This document shows, piece by piece, positions 53,524-62,813 of a stretch of DNA of 64,000 nucleotides. The DNA comes from Solirubrobacterales bacterium 67-14. GTDB lineage: Bacteria; Actinomycetota; Thermoleophilia; Solirubrobacterales; 70-9. A program made the translations under genes and the position numbers. The notes beneath the pieces are model-generated. The model was given only the letters and a program-made list of their open reading frames with translations. It was not told where the DNA came from and made no database searches. Numbering within the stretch: the first letter of the stretch is position 1; the number at the start of each line of letters is the position of its first letter. The stretch covers positions 27,519 to 91,518 of the forward strand of contig MKST01000002.1 in assembly GCA_001897355.1 (NCBI GenBank), given 5' to 3'.

Positions 53524-54620
53524 TACGTGGCCGCTTCCGGATCGTCCGCCGGGACCACGGGGGTCGGTCGGTCCTCCTCGTCGGCCGGGCCCTCGTCATC
53601 GGTATCGCGATGGCCCATGAGCCCCGACGGCCGGAAGATCATCACCGCGATCACGATGCAGGCGAGCACGATCGCGGTGACGCCGTCATGCAGCGTGGCG
53701 TGAATGGGGCCAAGGCCTTCTCCGTTCTCGAGTCGGCCCAGCATCTCCTGGATGGTGGAGATGAGCAGCGCCCCGACCACGGCACCCTCGAGCGAGTACA
53801 AGCCACCCACCACCAGCATGGCCAGCGTGGTGAACGTGATCTCGAAGTAGAAGTCGTCCGGTGAGAATGAACCGACGAAATGGGCGTAGAAAGCCCCGGC
53901 CAGTCCGATCAATGCGCCGCTGATCCCGAACGCCACGACCCGTTCCTTGGTCACGCTCACCCCGGCGGCGCGGGCGGCCGGCTCGTCGTCGCGGGACGCT
54001 CGCAGCAACAGGCCGATCCGGCTGCGTCGGAACCAGATCGCAACGAAGATCGCCAGGATCGCGCCGACCAGGGCAACCTCGGTGGTCGTCGTGACCGGCA
54101 CCCCGATGAAGGTTTGGTTGCCGCCCGTGATCGAACTCGACTGGGTGATCAGCACGTTGGAGATGATCAGCAGTGAGAGGGTCGCGATACTGGCCGACAG
54201 ACCCGACAGACGCATCAAGGGAATCCCGAGCAGGGCCGCTATCAGCCCCACCAGCACCACGACTATGACCAAAGCCGGCAAGGTGCCGAGGTGAAGCGAG
54301 GAGAGCCAACCGGGTAGATCGGGAAGCAGGAACTCCTTGCGAGATGCCTCCACGGTGATCAGTCCCGTCATGTAGGCGCCGAGCGCCATGAAGCTGATCT
54401 GACCGAAGGAGACCACGCCCGAGTTGCCGATCAGGATGTAGAGACCGACCACGATCATGACGTTGATTAAGGTCGTGATCACGAAGGACTCGACCGCGGG
54501 CGACCAGTTGCTGAGCAACTCAGCCGCCACGATCAACCCGACCAGGCCCAGGGCGAGTCGGGCTCGCCCGTCATGCCGCAGCGCCGATCGAACGGAACGG
54601 CTCCTCTTCTCATCCGCCAT
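53523..54620 (-). CDS. Branched-chain-amino-acid-type ABC permease, LivM-like
   Basis: 365 aa. Around ten helices; YILIGNSGVVSFGQISFMALGAYMTGLITVEA is the LivM signature, and RRSRIGLLLRASRDDEPAARAAGVSVTKERVVAFGISGALIGLAGAFYAHF is the cytoplasmic coupling region. The polar tail (HRDTDDEGPADEEDRPTP) is cytoplasmic. Second permease of the five-part importer. One-base overlaps join it to livH and CaiB. Confidence 0.92.
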   Translation of the reverse strand: MADEKRSRSVRSALRHDGRARLALGLVGLIVAAELLSNWSPAVESFVITTLINVMIVVGLYILIGNSGVVSFGQISFMALGAYMTGLITVEASRKEFLLPDLPGWLSSLHLGTLPALVIVVVLVGLIAALLGIPLMRLSGLSASIATLSLLIISNVLITQSSSITGGNQTFIGVPVTTTTEVALVGAILAIFVAIWFRRSRIGLLLRASRDDEPAARAAGVSVTKERVVAFGISGALIGLAGAFYAHFVGSFSPDDFYFEITFTTLAMLVVGGLYSLEGAVVGALLISTIQEMLGRLENGEGLGPIHATLHDGVTAIVLACIVIAVMIFRPSGLMGHRDTDDEGPADEEDRPTPVVPADDPEAAT

Positions 54621-55495
54621 CAGACCCTCTCCTCCGCTGCTCGGTTTGCGAACAACCCCTGTGGCCAGGCGAGCAGCACCAGGATCACGAACGAGAAGAC
54701 GAACGCGTCGCGATAGCTCACCACCGATTCAGGTAGCACGACCTGTAAGAGCACCGTGACCGCGCCGAGTGCGAAGCCACCGACGGCCGCACCGATCAGG
54801 CTGCCCATCCCGCCGATCACGGTCGCGACGAAGCCGATCAGCACCGGCTGCAAGCCCATGTACGGACTCACCGAGCCGGTGGTGGCAACCAGCAGCAGGG
54901 CGGCGATTGCGGCTAGCACGCCGCTCGCCACGAACGCTGCGACGATCACCGAATCGGCCCGGACGCCCATCAGGCGAGCCATCCGGAAATCCTCGGCGGC
55001 GGCCCGCATCTGGACGCCGAGCTCGGTCTTGCGCATGATGAAAACGAAGAGGATCAGCGATGCCGCCACGACGCCCAGGGTGACCGGCTCGACGATCGGG
55101 ACCGAAGCGCCGGCGATGTCCACCGGCTCGGAGAGCGACGATCCAAACGAAACCCCCTTGGGACGGCGCCCGGCGATCCAGACCGCGATGTTCTGCAGCA
55201 GGATGCTCACCGCGAACGAGGTGATCAACATCGTGGTCGGGTCGGCCTCACGGACGGGCCGGAAGGCGATCCTCTCCATGAGGAAGGCGACGATGCCCAC
55301 CGCAGCCAAGGTGCAGGCGACTATCAACGGCCACGGGAGGCCGGCGGTCAACAGGACGACGTAGCCACCGACCATCAACAGCTCTCCATAGGCGAAGTTG
55401 ACGAGCCTCATCACCCCGAAGACCAGCGCGATGCCGAGTGCGATGACCGCATAGAGGCTGCCGGTCGCCGCCGCGTCGAAGATGTGCTGGAGCAT
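54620..55495 (-). CDS. Branched-chain-amino-acid-type ABC permease, LivH-like
   Basis: 291 aa. AATGSLYAVIALGIALVFGVMRLVNFAYGELLMVGGYVVLL is the LivH N-terminal signature, and RKTELGVQMRAAAEDFRMARLMGVRADSVIVAAFVASGVLAAIAALLL the coupling loop. About eight helices. It pairs with LivM to form the channel. Overlaps LivF by one base. Confidence 0.92.
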   Translation of the reverse strand: MLQHIFDAAATGSLYAVIALGIALVFGVMRLVNFAYGELLMVGGYVVLLTAGLPWPLIVACTLAAVGIVAFLMERIAFRPVREADPTTMLITSFAVSILLQNIAVWIAGRRPKGVSFGSSLSEPVDIAGASVPIVEPVTLGVVAASLILFVFIMRKTELGVQMRAAAEDFRMARLMGVRADSVIVAAFVASGVLAAIAALLLVATTGSVSPYMGLQPVLIGFVATVIGGMGSLIGAAVGGFALGAVTVLLQVVLPESVVSYRDAFVFSFVILVLLAWPQGLFANRAAEERV

Positions 55496-56226
55496 CAGAA
55501 AGCCCCTCCTTCACCGAAATATGCGGCATCGAAATCTTCCTGCGACTTCAGGCTTTCGGCACTGCTGGCCGTCTCGACCTCCCCGTTGCTGAGGATGTAC
55601 GCGTCGTCCGCGACTTCCAGGGCCTTGCCCGCGTTCTGTTCCACCATCAGTACCGTCATCCCTTCTTCCTTGAGCCGGACCAGCTCCTCGAATACGCCTT
55701 CGACCGTGAGCGGAGCCAGACCGAATGACGGCTCGTCAAGCAACAGAATGAGCGGCTTGGTCAAGAGCGCCCTGGCGATCGCCAGTTGCTGCGCCTCGCC
55801 GCCTGAGAGCTGGCTGGCGGGCGAGTCGAGCCGGTCCCTCAAGACGGGAAACCGGTCGAGCGTCCGTTCGTAGAGCGCCTCGTCACCTCCGCGCCTCCGG
55901 CCGGCGATCTGTGCCAACCTGAGATTGTCCGCAACGGTGAGAGAGAGAAAGTTGTGCCGCCCCTCGGGCACGATCGCGAGACCCCTACGGGCGATCGTCT
56001 CGGGCTTGAGCCCGGAGATCACTTCGCCCTCCAGCTCGACCGATCCCGCGGCCGGCTTCAGCAGGCCGGTGATCGTCCAGAGCAAGGTCGACTTTCCCGC
56101 GCCGTTGGGACCGATCACGCTGACCGTGCGCCCGCGCCGGACCTCGATGCTAACTCCGCGAAGGGCTCGCACCGGGCCGTAAGCGACGCTCAGGCCATCG
56201 ACTTTGAGTATCGGCTGGTCATTCAT
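55495..56226 (-). CDS. Branched-chain-amino-acid-type ABC ATPase, LivF-like
   Basis: 243 aa. Walker A IGPNGAGKSTLLWTITG, GLAIVPEGRHNFLSLTVADNLRLA (the LivF-type Q-loop region), signature LSGGEAQQLAIARALL, Walker B LILLLDEPSFGLAP, and VLMVEQNAGKALEVAD. VRALRGVSIEVRRGRTVSV begins the domain. Powers the importer with LivG. Overlaps LivG by 4 bases. Confidence 0.94.
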   Translation of the reverse strand: MNDQPILKVDGLSVAYGPVRALRGVSIEVRRGRTVSVIGPNGAGKSTLLWTITGLLKPAAGSVELEGEVISGLKPETIARRGLAIVPEGRHNFLSLTVADNLRLAQIAGRRRGGDEALYERTLDRFPVLRDRLDSPASQLSGGEAQQLAIARALLTKPLILLLDEPSFGLAPLTVEGVFEELVRLKEEGMTVLMVEQNAGKALEVADDAYILSNGEVETASSAESLKSQEDFDAAYFGEGGAF

Positions 56227-57002
56227 GTTGCCCCCAGATATGCGGCGCGGACGTCGGGGTCATTCCGCACCTCTTCGGGTGTGCCCTCCATCAGGGTCTG
56301 GCCGCCGTCGAGCACGTGGATGCGCCGGCAGAGACGCATGATCACCGGCATCGAGTGCTCGACGATCACGACCCCGCACCTGCCCTCGTCGCTGATCTCC
56401 TGCACCAGGCCGACCAGCTCTGCCCGTTCCGAGTCATTGAGTCCCGCGGCCGGTTCGTCGAGCAGCAGGAACCGGGGCTGCGAGGCCAAGGCCCGTGCGA
56501 TGCCGAGGCGGCGACGCAAACCGGCCGGAAGCGTCTCCGCCCGCCTCTGCGCGTATTCCCCAAGCCCGTAATGGCGGACCAGCGCGTCGGCCTGCTCGCC
56601 GGCCTCGGCCCGCGACGCGCCGACCGCGACCGCGCCGACCTCGACGTTTTCGCGAACCGTCAAGCGCCCGAACACCCGCGCTCCCTGAAACGTCCTCGCC
56701 ACCCCTTTCCGCACCCATTGTTGGGGCGTCCACCGGGAACCGGTCTCGCCGTCCAGATGGACCTGACCCGCGGTCGGCCGTTGAAATCCGGTCAGAACGT
56801 TGAGCAAGGTCGTCTTCCCGGCTCCGTTGGGACCGATCAATCCCAAGAGATCACCCGTGGAGAGCGCCAGGGTGACGTCGTTCAACGCCCTCAGACCCCC
56901 GAAGTCGACGCTCACGCTCTCGGCGCGCAGTTCCGCGACGTGCTGTCGCGGAACTGCGTCGCCGGTTCGCGTTGCGGAGCCGGTATCCGAAATCGCCAAC
57001 AT
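56223..57002 (-). CDS. Branched-chain-amino-acid-type ABC ATPase, LivG-like
   Basis: 259 aa from ATG 57002 (ATGA overlap with the binding-protein stop). VSVDFGGLRALNDVTLALSTGDLLGLIGPNGAGKTTLLNVLTGFQRPTAG is the LivG start with Walker A. GVARTFQGARVFGRLTVRENVEVGA is the Q-loop region. The signature reads LPAGLRRRLGIARALA instead of LSGGxxRR, a divergent signature motif. FLLLDEPAAGLNDSE is Walker B, and VIVEHSMPVIMRLCRRIHVLD holds the H-loop. The Ser-Gly-Gly loss in the signature is notable for an active ATPase but is seen in some LivG proteins (LPYGxQRR). Confidence 0.92.
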   Translation of the reverse strand: MLAISDTGSATRTGDAVPRQHVAELRAESVSVDFGGLRALNDVTLALSTGDLLGLIGPNGAGKTTLLNVLTGFQRPTAGQVHLDGETGSRWTPQQWVRKGVARTFQGARVFGRLTVRENVEVGAVAVGASRAEAGEQADALVRHYGLGEYAQRRAETLPAGLRRRLGIARALASQPRFLLLDEPAAGLNDSERAELVGLVQEISDEGRCGVVIVEHSMPVIMRLCRRIHVLDGGQTLMEGTPEEVRNDPDVRAAYLGAT

Positions 57003-58213
57003 CAACCTTCGAGAGTCGGCGGCTGTCGGATCTGCCACATCTGCAGGAAGCTGATCTTGCCGTTTTGGATCTGCATGATCCGCATCGGTCGATCGAGCGC
57101 GATGTGCGCTTCCTTCGTGTACGTGGTGTCGCCGACGATGGTCTTGACCTTCTTGAACTTCTCGAGGGTCTCGACCAGCTTGGAACTGTCCGTCGTGCCG
57201 GCCTCTTCCACGGCCGTCTTGTAGAGGTCGAGCAGAGCCGGGCCGAACAGCGAGTAGGACGTGTCCGGGGGCGCGCCGGTCTCCGACTTGATCTTGGCGA
57301 CGAACTCGTTCACCCGCGGATCGGGGTCGTCGCCGAAGATCGAGGCGGCGGCCGGGTAGTAGAAGTCGGAAAGGTTCGGGACCGACTTCAACCAGTAGGT
57401 GCCATCGATGGCCATGTCCGAGAGGATCGGCTGATTGACCCCCGCTGCCCGAATCTGGCGCAGCCAAGTCGCTTCGCCTGGCGTCTGCGAGCAGATGTAG
57501 ACGAACTCGGGATTGGTCTCCTTGATGTCGGTGATCGTCGATGCGATCGACGAGTCCTCATTGTGGACATCAGCGGTGTCTATGACGTTGCCACCAAGGC
57601 TCTTCCAACGGTTGAGGAACCCGGTGCAAGCGTCGATCGTGTAGGTGAAGCTCTTGTCGCGAATCACGTACGCGTTCTTCCACTTCTTCGCCATGGAAGC
57701 CCACTCGGCCATCACGTAGCCCTCGAGGTACACGGCCTGGCTCGGGGTGAACACGTACTCGCCGATGCTCTGGGGGCCGACCCTGGTGGACGCCTGACAG
57801 AGCGAGAAGGAGAGAATCCCCCGATCCTGGCCGACCGAGGCACCGGGAGCGGCGAGATCAGGATCGCAAGGAAGCAGCAGCAAGTCTGCCCCTTCGTCGA
57901 TCACCGCATTGGCGGCGCGGGCCGCCTGATTGGTCTCGCTGCGCATGTCTCGAACGATGAACTCGACCTTGCGGCCGTCGATCCCTCCCTTGGCGTTGAG
58001 CTCATCAGCGGCAAGCTGCATCGCTTCGAGAGGCGGCTTGTCATAGGGCTCGTTGATGCCCGTCAGCGCCACAGCGGCTCCGATCGTGATCGGCCCCGAA
58101 TCATCGTCACCCGATTCGGATGACCCGCAGCCGATCGCCAGTCCGGCCAGTAAGACCGCCATGAATGCAGACGCCACCAGCCGTGAAATCTTTGTCCTCT
58201 TTCCTACCCTCAT
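57002..58213 (-). CDS. Liv-type ABC substrate-binding lipoprotein
   Basis: 403 aa. Lipoprotein signal LVASAFMAVLLAGLAIGCGSSESGDD (lipobox AIGC near residue 29). Type I periplasmic-binding fold (Peripla_BP_6): ITIGAAVALTGINEPYDKPPLEAMQLAADELNAKGGIDGRKVEFIVRDMRSE, DLLLLPCDPDLAAPGAS, and EFVYICSQTPGEATWLRQIRAAGVNQPILSDMAIDG. These proteins bind branched-chain or other amino acids, and amides. The ligand here is unknown but, given the cluster, could be an omega-amino acid. It is first of the transporter genes. Confidence 0.92.
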   Translation of the reverse strand: MRVGKRTKISRLVASAFMAVLLAGLAIGCGSSESGDDDSGPITIGAAVALTGINEPYDKPPLEAMQLAADELNAKGGIDGRKVEFIVRDMRSETNQAARAANAVIDEGADLLLLPCDPDLAAPGASVGQDRGILSFSLCQASTRVGPQSIGEYVFTPSQAVYLEGYVMAEWASMAKKWKNAYVIRDKSFTYTIDACTGFLNRWKSLGGNVIDTADVHNEDSSIASTITDIKETNPEFVYICSQTPGEATWLRQIRAAGVNQPILSDMAIDGTYWLKSVPNLSDFYYPAAASIFGDDPDPRVNEFVAKIKSETGAPPDTSYSLFGPALLDLYKTAVEEAGTTDSSKLVETLEKFKKVKTIVGDTTYTKEAHIALDRPMRIMQIQNGKISFLQMWQIRQPPTLEG

Positions 58214-58281
58214 TGAACTTCACCTCTCTAGTCGTTTCAACAAACCGAGCGGCCTCGTGGACGAGACCAATTCATCCAGGT

Positions 58282-58695
58282 TCAGACCGAATTGCCACCT
58301 TCCCCGGGATTCGAATCCCGTTCGACTACATGAATCCCGACATGCTCCAGGCACCGTTTGAGCGCGGTGACCAGTGCCGGGCCGGTGTGTCCGTGGTATT
58401 GCGTGTCAAGCCGGGTGATGACCGCGCTGACTTCGGTTCGGATCGACCGGCCTTCCACCACTCCGCGGAAAAACGCTCTCGCCGCGTTGGTGACCAGCGT
58501 GGCGTCGGCGGCGACGATCAGGTCGGTGCTGGTATCGATGACCAGGATCACACCGATCTGCTCCCATTGCGCATGGGAGGAAACCTTCTCCGGCAACCTC
58601 GCATAGCCCGATATGAGAACCAGGTTCTCGTCGGTCGCCACCCGGTCGCGCAACCAGTCCCACTCGCCGTTTCCGTTGTCCAGGTCAGGACGCAT
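58282..58695 (-). CDS. DUF3870 family protein
   Basis: 137 aa; ATG 58695 overlaps the end of the aminotransferase gene by 11 bases. LVLISGYARLPEKVSSHAQWEQIGVILVIDTSTDLIVAADATLVTNAARAFFRGVVEGRSIRTEVSAVITRLDTQYHGHTGPALVTALKRCLEHV looks like DUF3870 as I remember that family: the GYARLP start, the GV-D core and the YHG helix. The function is unknown. The last 15 residues are polar. Position between the aminotransferase and the importer genes suggests a small role in the same pathway. Confidence 0.6.
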   Translation of the reverse strand: MRPDLDNGNGEWDWLRDRVATDENLVLISGYARLPEKVSSHAQWEQIGVILVIDTSTDLIVAADATLVTNAARAFFRGVVEGRSIRTEVSAVITRLDTQYHGHTGPALVTALKRCLEHVGIHVVERDSNPGEGGNSV

Positions 58696-60109
58696 TCGCA
58701 GCTCCGGGCAGCAGGCTGTCGAGCACCGAGAAAGCCGACTCCAACGCCCCCATCGCGGTGTCTATCTCCTCGCGGGTGATCCTGAGCGGCGGCGCGATGG
58801 TCACCGTATTGGGCAGGAAGTTGAAAAGCAGCACCCCTTGCTTGGCGCACTCGTCGGCGATCAGTACTCCGGGTCTGAACTCAGGATCGCCGTCGACGCT
58901 CGGGGTGAGCCAGCGGTCGGTCGGGATCCACTTCTCGCCGGTTTCCGGATCCTTGACCAGTTCGACCGCGTAGGCGAGCCCGGTTCCGGAGAGACCGCCG
59001 GCCGAGGGATGCCGGTCGACCAGGTCCAAGAGCTTGGACTTGAAGTACTCGCCGACCTCCGCCGCGTGCTCGACCACCCGGTCTTCCAACATGATCTCGA
59101 TGTTGGCGCTGACCGCCGCCGTGGCCAGCGGATGGCCGCCGAAGGTCGAGACGGCGGCCCAGCTGCCGCCGCGCAGGTACTCGGCGATCTCCTTTGACAT
59201 CACCACTGCCCCGGCCGGCACGGACGAGCTCGAAAGCCCCTTGGCCGTGCAAAGAATGTCGGGGTTCACCCCGTAATGCTGGTAGGCCCACCACTTGCCG
59301 GTCCGGCCGGCACCGGCGATCACCTCGTCGTCGATCCAGAGGATGCCGAGGCGGTCGCACATCTCGCGCAGCATCTGCGGATACCCGTCGGGGACCAGCA
59401 ACCCTCCGGCGCCGTAGTAGAGCTCGGTGATGATCCCGGCCACGTTCTCGACCCCGGCGGCGCGGATCGAACGTTCGGTCTGCTCGATCACCTTGCGCAC
59501 CGACTCCTCGTCGGGACAGTCGATCGGCGCCGGAGCCGCGTGGAACTCGGGGTGCGGGGTCGGCACGGTCCTGACTTCGCCGGTCCTGGAGTCGTGAAAC
59601 ACGTTGCGTAGATAGGGCAGCGTGGTCGCGGCCGCGGCCGCGGTGGTCCAGCCGTGGTAGGCGTTCTCGGTGGTGAAGACCACGGGCCGGTTCTTGAACA
59701 GCCGGGCGATCAAGATCGCCATCTCGACCGCCTCCGAGCCGGAGCTCACGAACTTGGCGGCACCCGCCCAGGTCGGTTCTCCGATCGTGTCCTCGCAAAG
59801 AAGTTTCGCGGCGTAGCCCTTGCGCTCGTGACTTAAGACCTCGCAGACGAAATCGAGACCATCAACGGCCTCGTGAATGGCGGTCCGCAGACGAGGCTCA
59901 CCGTGCCCCTGACCGACACACATGTACTGGCCGTGCAGGTCGAGCATCTTCTGTCCGTCCGCAAACTCGACCCAACAGCCAGAAGCACCGGTCACGATCT
60001 TCGGCTCATACTCCGAGGCTGCGGCCTCGAACGGAATCGAGTATTCGAGTTCCAGCTTTGCGGCATCAGCCGGCTCTACCCGCGAGAGCGGGTTTCCTTC
60101 AGCACTCAT
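58685..60109 (-). CDS. Class III pyridoxal-phosphate aminotransferase
   Basis: 474 aa, ATG 60109 with GGAGGAG upstream. VSSGSEAVEMAILIARLF, TTENAYHGWTTAAAAAT, ILWIDDEVIAGAGRTGKWWAYQHYGVNPDILCTAKGLSSSSVPAGAVVMS (Asp, and the PLP Lys in TAKG), and STFGGHPLATAAVSA are the class III (omega-aminotransferase) motifs. This class moves amino groups from omega-amino acids such as GABA, 5-aminovalerate or beta-alanine to a keto acid, giving a semialdehyde. It is first in the operon with the Liv importer; the divergent aldehyde dehydrogenase would use its product. Confidence 0.92.
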   Translation of the reverse strand: MSAEGNPLSRVEPADAAKLELEYSIPFEAAASEYEPKIVTGASGCWVEFADGQKMLDLHGQYMCVGQGHGEPRLRTAIHEAVDGLDFVCEVLSHERKGYAAKLLCEDTIGEPTWAGAAKFVSSGSEAVEMAILIARLFKNRPVVFTTENAYHGWTTAAAAATTLPYLRNVFHDSRTGEVRTVPTPHPEFHAAPAPIDCPDEESVRKVIEQTERSIRAAGVENVAGIITELYYGAGGLLVPDGYPQMLREMCDRLGILWIDDEVIAGAGRTGKWWAYQHYGVNPDILCTAKGLSSSSVPAGAVVMSKEIAEYLRGGSWAAVSTFGGHPLATAAVSANIEIMLEDRVVEHAAEVGEYFKSKLLDLVDRHPSAGGLSGTGLAYAVELVKDPETGEKWIPTDRWLTPSVDGDPEFRPGVLIADECAKQGVLLFNFLPNTVTIAPPLRITREEIDTAMGALESAFSVLDSLLPGAANAS

Positions 60110-60460
60110 TCAGAGTCTCCTCCGGTCGTCGTGTCGGGCGAGAACCCGCCGACGAGCAGGCTCGGCCGCGCAATGTGGATGTCCTCTTCGCCTCGGTCAA
60201 CAAGATTCACTCAGTACAGGCAGGTCGAATCAATAAAAGACCGGGATGCGCGTGCGTATCCCTGTTGCCTGTGCTGGATTCCCTCGTTCGCGGGAGCCTG
60301 ACGACCCCTCAACTCAAGAAGAGCACGGCCCCAGGCTAACCAGCCGCCAATCGGCTGTCAAGTTGCCTGGCCTCAAGATCGTCGTCTGGACGAAGAGCGG
60401 CCCTGATCTTCGGGTAACCACCGATTGCCTCCACGGGCTCGCGGGCCGAGACTCCAGACC
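60110..60460. other. Intergenic region between divergent aminotransferase and aldehyde dehydrogenase operons
   Basis: 351 bases with no convincing gene. It must hold two divergent promoters. On the minus strand I see TTGACC with CACATT 17 bases on (near 60170-60200), a weak match. A short AT-rich patch at 60230-60240 stands out. No clear long inverted repeat for the PucR-like regulator was found by eye. Confidence 0.4.
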
Positions 60461-61933
60461 ATGCGTCACGCCGTACCCGAGAGCCCGCCCGAAGGGATAC
60501 ATGTCGCCGGCCGGTGGCGACGGCGTGAGACGATCTCGCTGCCGAACCCAGCACTGCCCGCAGAGGTCTCGGACCTCTGCCCGGTCGCAGACCTGGACGA
60601 TGTCGAAGACGCGGTAGCCGCGGCCACCGAGGCCGCGCCGGCCTGGAACGAGGCCGGTGCCTTCGCGCGCGGCGAGATCCTACGGCGAGCTGCTGTCCTC
60701 GTCTCCGAGAGGCGCGAGCTGCTGGCCGAGTCGATGACGCTCACCGTCGGCAAGACCATCCGTGACTCGCGCGCCGAGGTGAGCCGAGCCGCGGCGATCC
60801 TGCACCACTTTGCGGCCGAGGCCGGACAGCCGAAGGGGGAGGTCTATGAAAGTTCCGACCGGGACACGTTCCTGTTCACGGAAGAGTCCCCGCTGGGCGT
60901 CGTGGGCGCGATCACGCCCTGGAACTTTCCACTGGCGATACCTGCCTGGAAGATCGCCCCCGCGCTCGCGTTCGGAAACGCGATCATCTGGAAGCCGGCT
61001 GAGATCGCTTCCCGCTCCGCTCGGCAGCTGACCGCCATCCTGCTTGAGGCGGGCGTGCCTCCCAAGGCGCTCAATCTCGTCACCGGGCCGTCCAGCAACT
61101 TCGGTGACCGGCTCATTGCCCACCCGGGTCTGGACGGGATCACTTTCACGGGCTCCAACCAGGTCGGCGAACTGATCCGGCAGCGATCCGTCGCCAGTTC
61201 GCCTCGGCTGCAGCTGGAACTCGGTGGGAACAACCCCGCCATCGTCCTGGCCGACGCAGATCTTGAGTTCGCGGCCCGCACGATCGTGACCGGAGCAATG
61301 GGCCAGAGCGGCCAACGCTGCACTGCCACCCGCCGGATAATTGCCGTCGCGCCGATCGCCGAGAGAATTGGCCAGCTGATTGCCGCCGGGATCGAAGGGC
61401 TCGAGGTCGGGGATCCGCGGTCGGAAAGTTCGGACGTCGGCCCACTGTCTTCGGCTGCGGCCCAAGCCGAAGTCTCGGATCACATCGATCAGGCGATCGA
61501 GGAAGGCCACGAATTCTTGGCCGGAGGAAAGCGGCGCCGTCCAGATGACGGTTTCTACGTCGACCCGACATTTCTTTTCGACGTCGACGCCTCCGCGGCG
61601 ATCGCCCGCGAGGAAGTGTTCGGGCCAGTCACCTCTCTCATCGTGGCCGCGGATACGGATCAGGCGCTCGACCTCGCGAACGACACTCCTTTCGGCCTCT
61701 CGGCCGCGGTGTTCACGGAGAACCTGCACGACGGGCTTGCGCTGGGACGACGGCTGGAGGCGGGCGTGGTCCACGTGAACGGACCCACCACCGGGGCCGA
61801 GCCCCATGTGCCCTTCGGAGGCAGGAAGGCATCCGGCGGCCACTTTCGCGAACAGGGGAGGGCGGCAAGACGTTTCTTCACCAAGGACAAGACCACCTAC
61901 GTCTCACCCGGAGGTGAAAGGAAAGTTGAGTGA
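60461..61933 (+). CDS. NAD(P)-dependent aldehyde dehydrogenase
   Basis: 490 aa from ATG 60461; an upstream TTG or GTG frame opening would add a poorly conserved lead. GVVGAITPWNFPLAIPAWKIAPALAFGNAIIWKPAE is the nucleotide-binding region, ITFTGSNQVGELI the Gly motif, LQLELGGNNPAIVL the catalytic Glu, QSGQRCTATRR the catalytic Cys. VFGPVTSLIVA and PFGGRKASGGHFREQGRAARRFFTKDKTTYV finish the fold. Likely oxidises the semialdehyde made by the aminotransferase. First of a three-gene plus-strand operon. Confidence 0.92.
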   Translation: MRHAVPESPPEGIHVAGRWRRRETISLPNPALPAEVSDLCPVADLDDVEDAVAAATEAAPAWNEAGAFARGEILRRAAVLVSERRELLAESMTLTVGKTIRDSRAEVSRAAAILHHFAAEAGQPKGEVYESSDRDTFLFTEESPLGVVGAITPWNFPLAIPAWKIAPALAFGNAIIWKPAEIASRSARQLTAILLEAGVPPKALNLVTGPSSNFGDRLIAHPGLDGITFTGSNQVGELIRQRSVASSPRLQLELGGNNPAIVLADADLEFAARTIVTGAMGQSGQRCTATRRIIAVAPIAERIGQLIAAGIEGLEVGDPRSESSDVGPLSSAAAQAEVSDHIDQAIEEGHEFLAGGKRRRPDDGFYVDPTFLFDVDASAAIAREEVFGPVTSLIVAADTDQALDLANDTPFGLSAAVFTENLHDGLALGRRLEAGVVHVNGPTTGAEPHVPFGGRKASGGHFREQGRAARRFFTKDKTTYVSPGGERKVE

Positions 61934-62786
61934 GCCAAAAGACGTGAAAGTCGGTGTGGTCGGTGCGGGATTCATGGGGACGGGTATCGCCGAATGCACC
62001 GCCAAGGCCGGATATCGAACCGTCGTCCACGAACCGGACGGTGGGGTATTGAGGCGATCGGAGCAACGTCTCCTGAAATCGCTCGAACGAGCCGCCGACG
62101 CCGGAAAGATCGAGGGGCCGGCAGTCGCTGACACCTTCGAGAGGATCGAGTACTCGGCCCGGATCGACGCTCTTGGCGGATGCGAAGTAGTCCTTGAGGC
62201 AGTGAGCGAAGACGTCGACCTCAAGACCTCCCTGTTTCGCTCCTTGGAGGAGATAGTGCCACCCGATGCGCTGCTGGCGAGCAATACATCGAGTATCCCG
62301 ATCGCCCGGCTGGCGGCCGCGGTTGCCAACCGTGAACGGGTGGTGGGCCTCCACTTCTTCTCGCCGGTCCCGATGATGAGCCTGGTCGAAGTAGTGGTGG
62401 CGATATCGAGCGACGAGCGTGCGGTCAGTCAGGCGCACACGTTTGCCGAAAGCCTCGGAAAGACCCCGATCCGGACCAAGGACCGCTCCGGCTTCGTCGT
62501 GAACATGCTGCTGGTGCCGTACCTGATGGCAGCCGTGCGCATGTTCGAGGAAGGTTTCGCCTCCCGAGAAGACATCGACACCGCGATGAAACTCGGCTGT
62601 GGTCACCCGATGGGCCCCCTGGCCCTCTGCGATCTGATCGGCCTCGATGTCCTTGACTCGGTCTGCTCCTCGCTCTTCGACGAGTTCAAGCGACCCGAAT
62701 ATGCTCCCCCGCCTTTGCTCGAACGCATGGTGATCGTGGGTCACACCGGGCGTAAGGCGGGACGCGGCTTCTACGAATACGACTGA
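61926..62786 (+). CDS. 3-Hydroxyacyl-CoA dehydrogenase (3-hydroxybutyryl-CoA type)
   Basis: 286 aa if it starts at TTG 61926, which overlaps the aldehyde dehydrogenase stop by 8 bases with AAAGGA nearby; GTG 61914 is the alternative. KVGVVGAGFMGTGIAECTAKAGYRTVVHE is the NAD-binding loop. LLASNTSSIPIARLAAAV, GLHFFSPVPMMSLVEVV (catalytic His) and DRSGFVVNMLLVPYLMAAVRMFEEGFASREDIDTAMKLGCGHPMGPLALCDLIGLDV (C-terminal dimer domain) match single-domain HBD. Oxidises L-3-hydroxyacyl-CoA to 3-ketoacyl-CoA, a fit after GcdH and a hydratase not seen in the window. Confidence 0.92.
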   Translation: MSEPKDVKVGVVGAGFMGTGIAECTAKAGYRTVVHEPDGGVLRRSEQRLLKSLERAADAGKIEGPAVADTFERIEYSARIDALGGCEVVLEAVSEDVDLKTSLFRSLEEIVPPDALLASNTSSIPIARLAAAVANRERVVGLHFFSPVPMMSLVEVVVAISSDERAVSQAHTFAESLGKTPIRTKDRSGFVVNMLLVPYLMAAVRMFEEGFASREDIDTAMKLGCGHPMGPLALCDLIGLDVLDSVCSSLFDEFKRPEYAPPPLLERMVIVGHTGRKAGRGFYEYD

Positions 62787-62813
62787 GACGACAACGACAA
62801 AGGAGAGATGGAC

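Noticed and set aside
58305-58320. Palindrome CGGGATTCGAATCCCG, like a tRNA T-arm or attachment-site core
   Set aside because: No acceptor stem, anticodon arm or CCA end can be drawn around it, and it lies within the end of the DUF3870-like coding frame.
60110-60460. Possible small genes in the 351-base gap
   Set aside because: Short frames here have no ribosome site or protein-like composition; the region is better read as a divergent promoter region.
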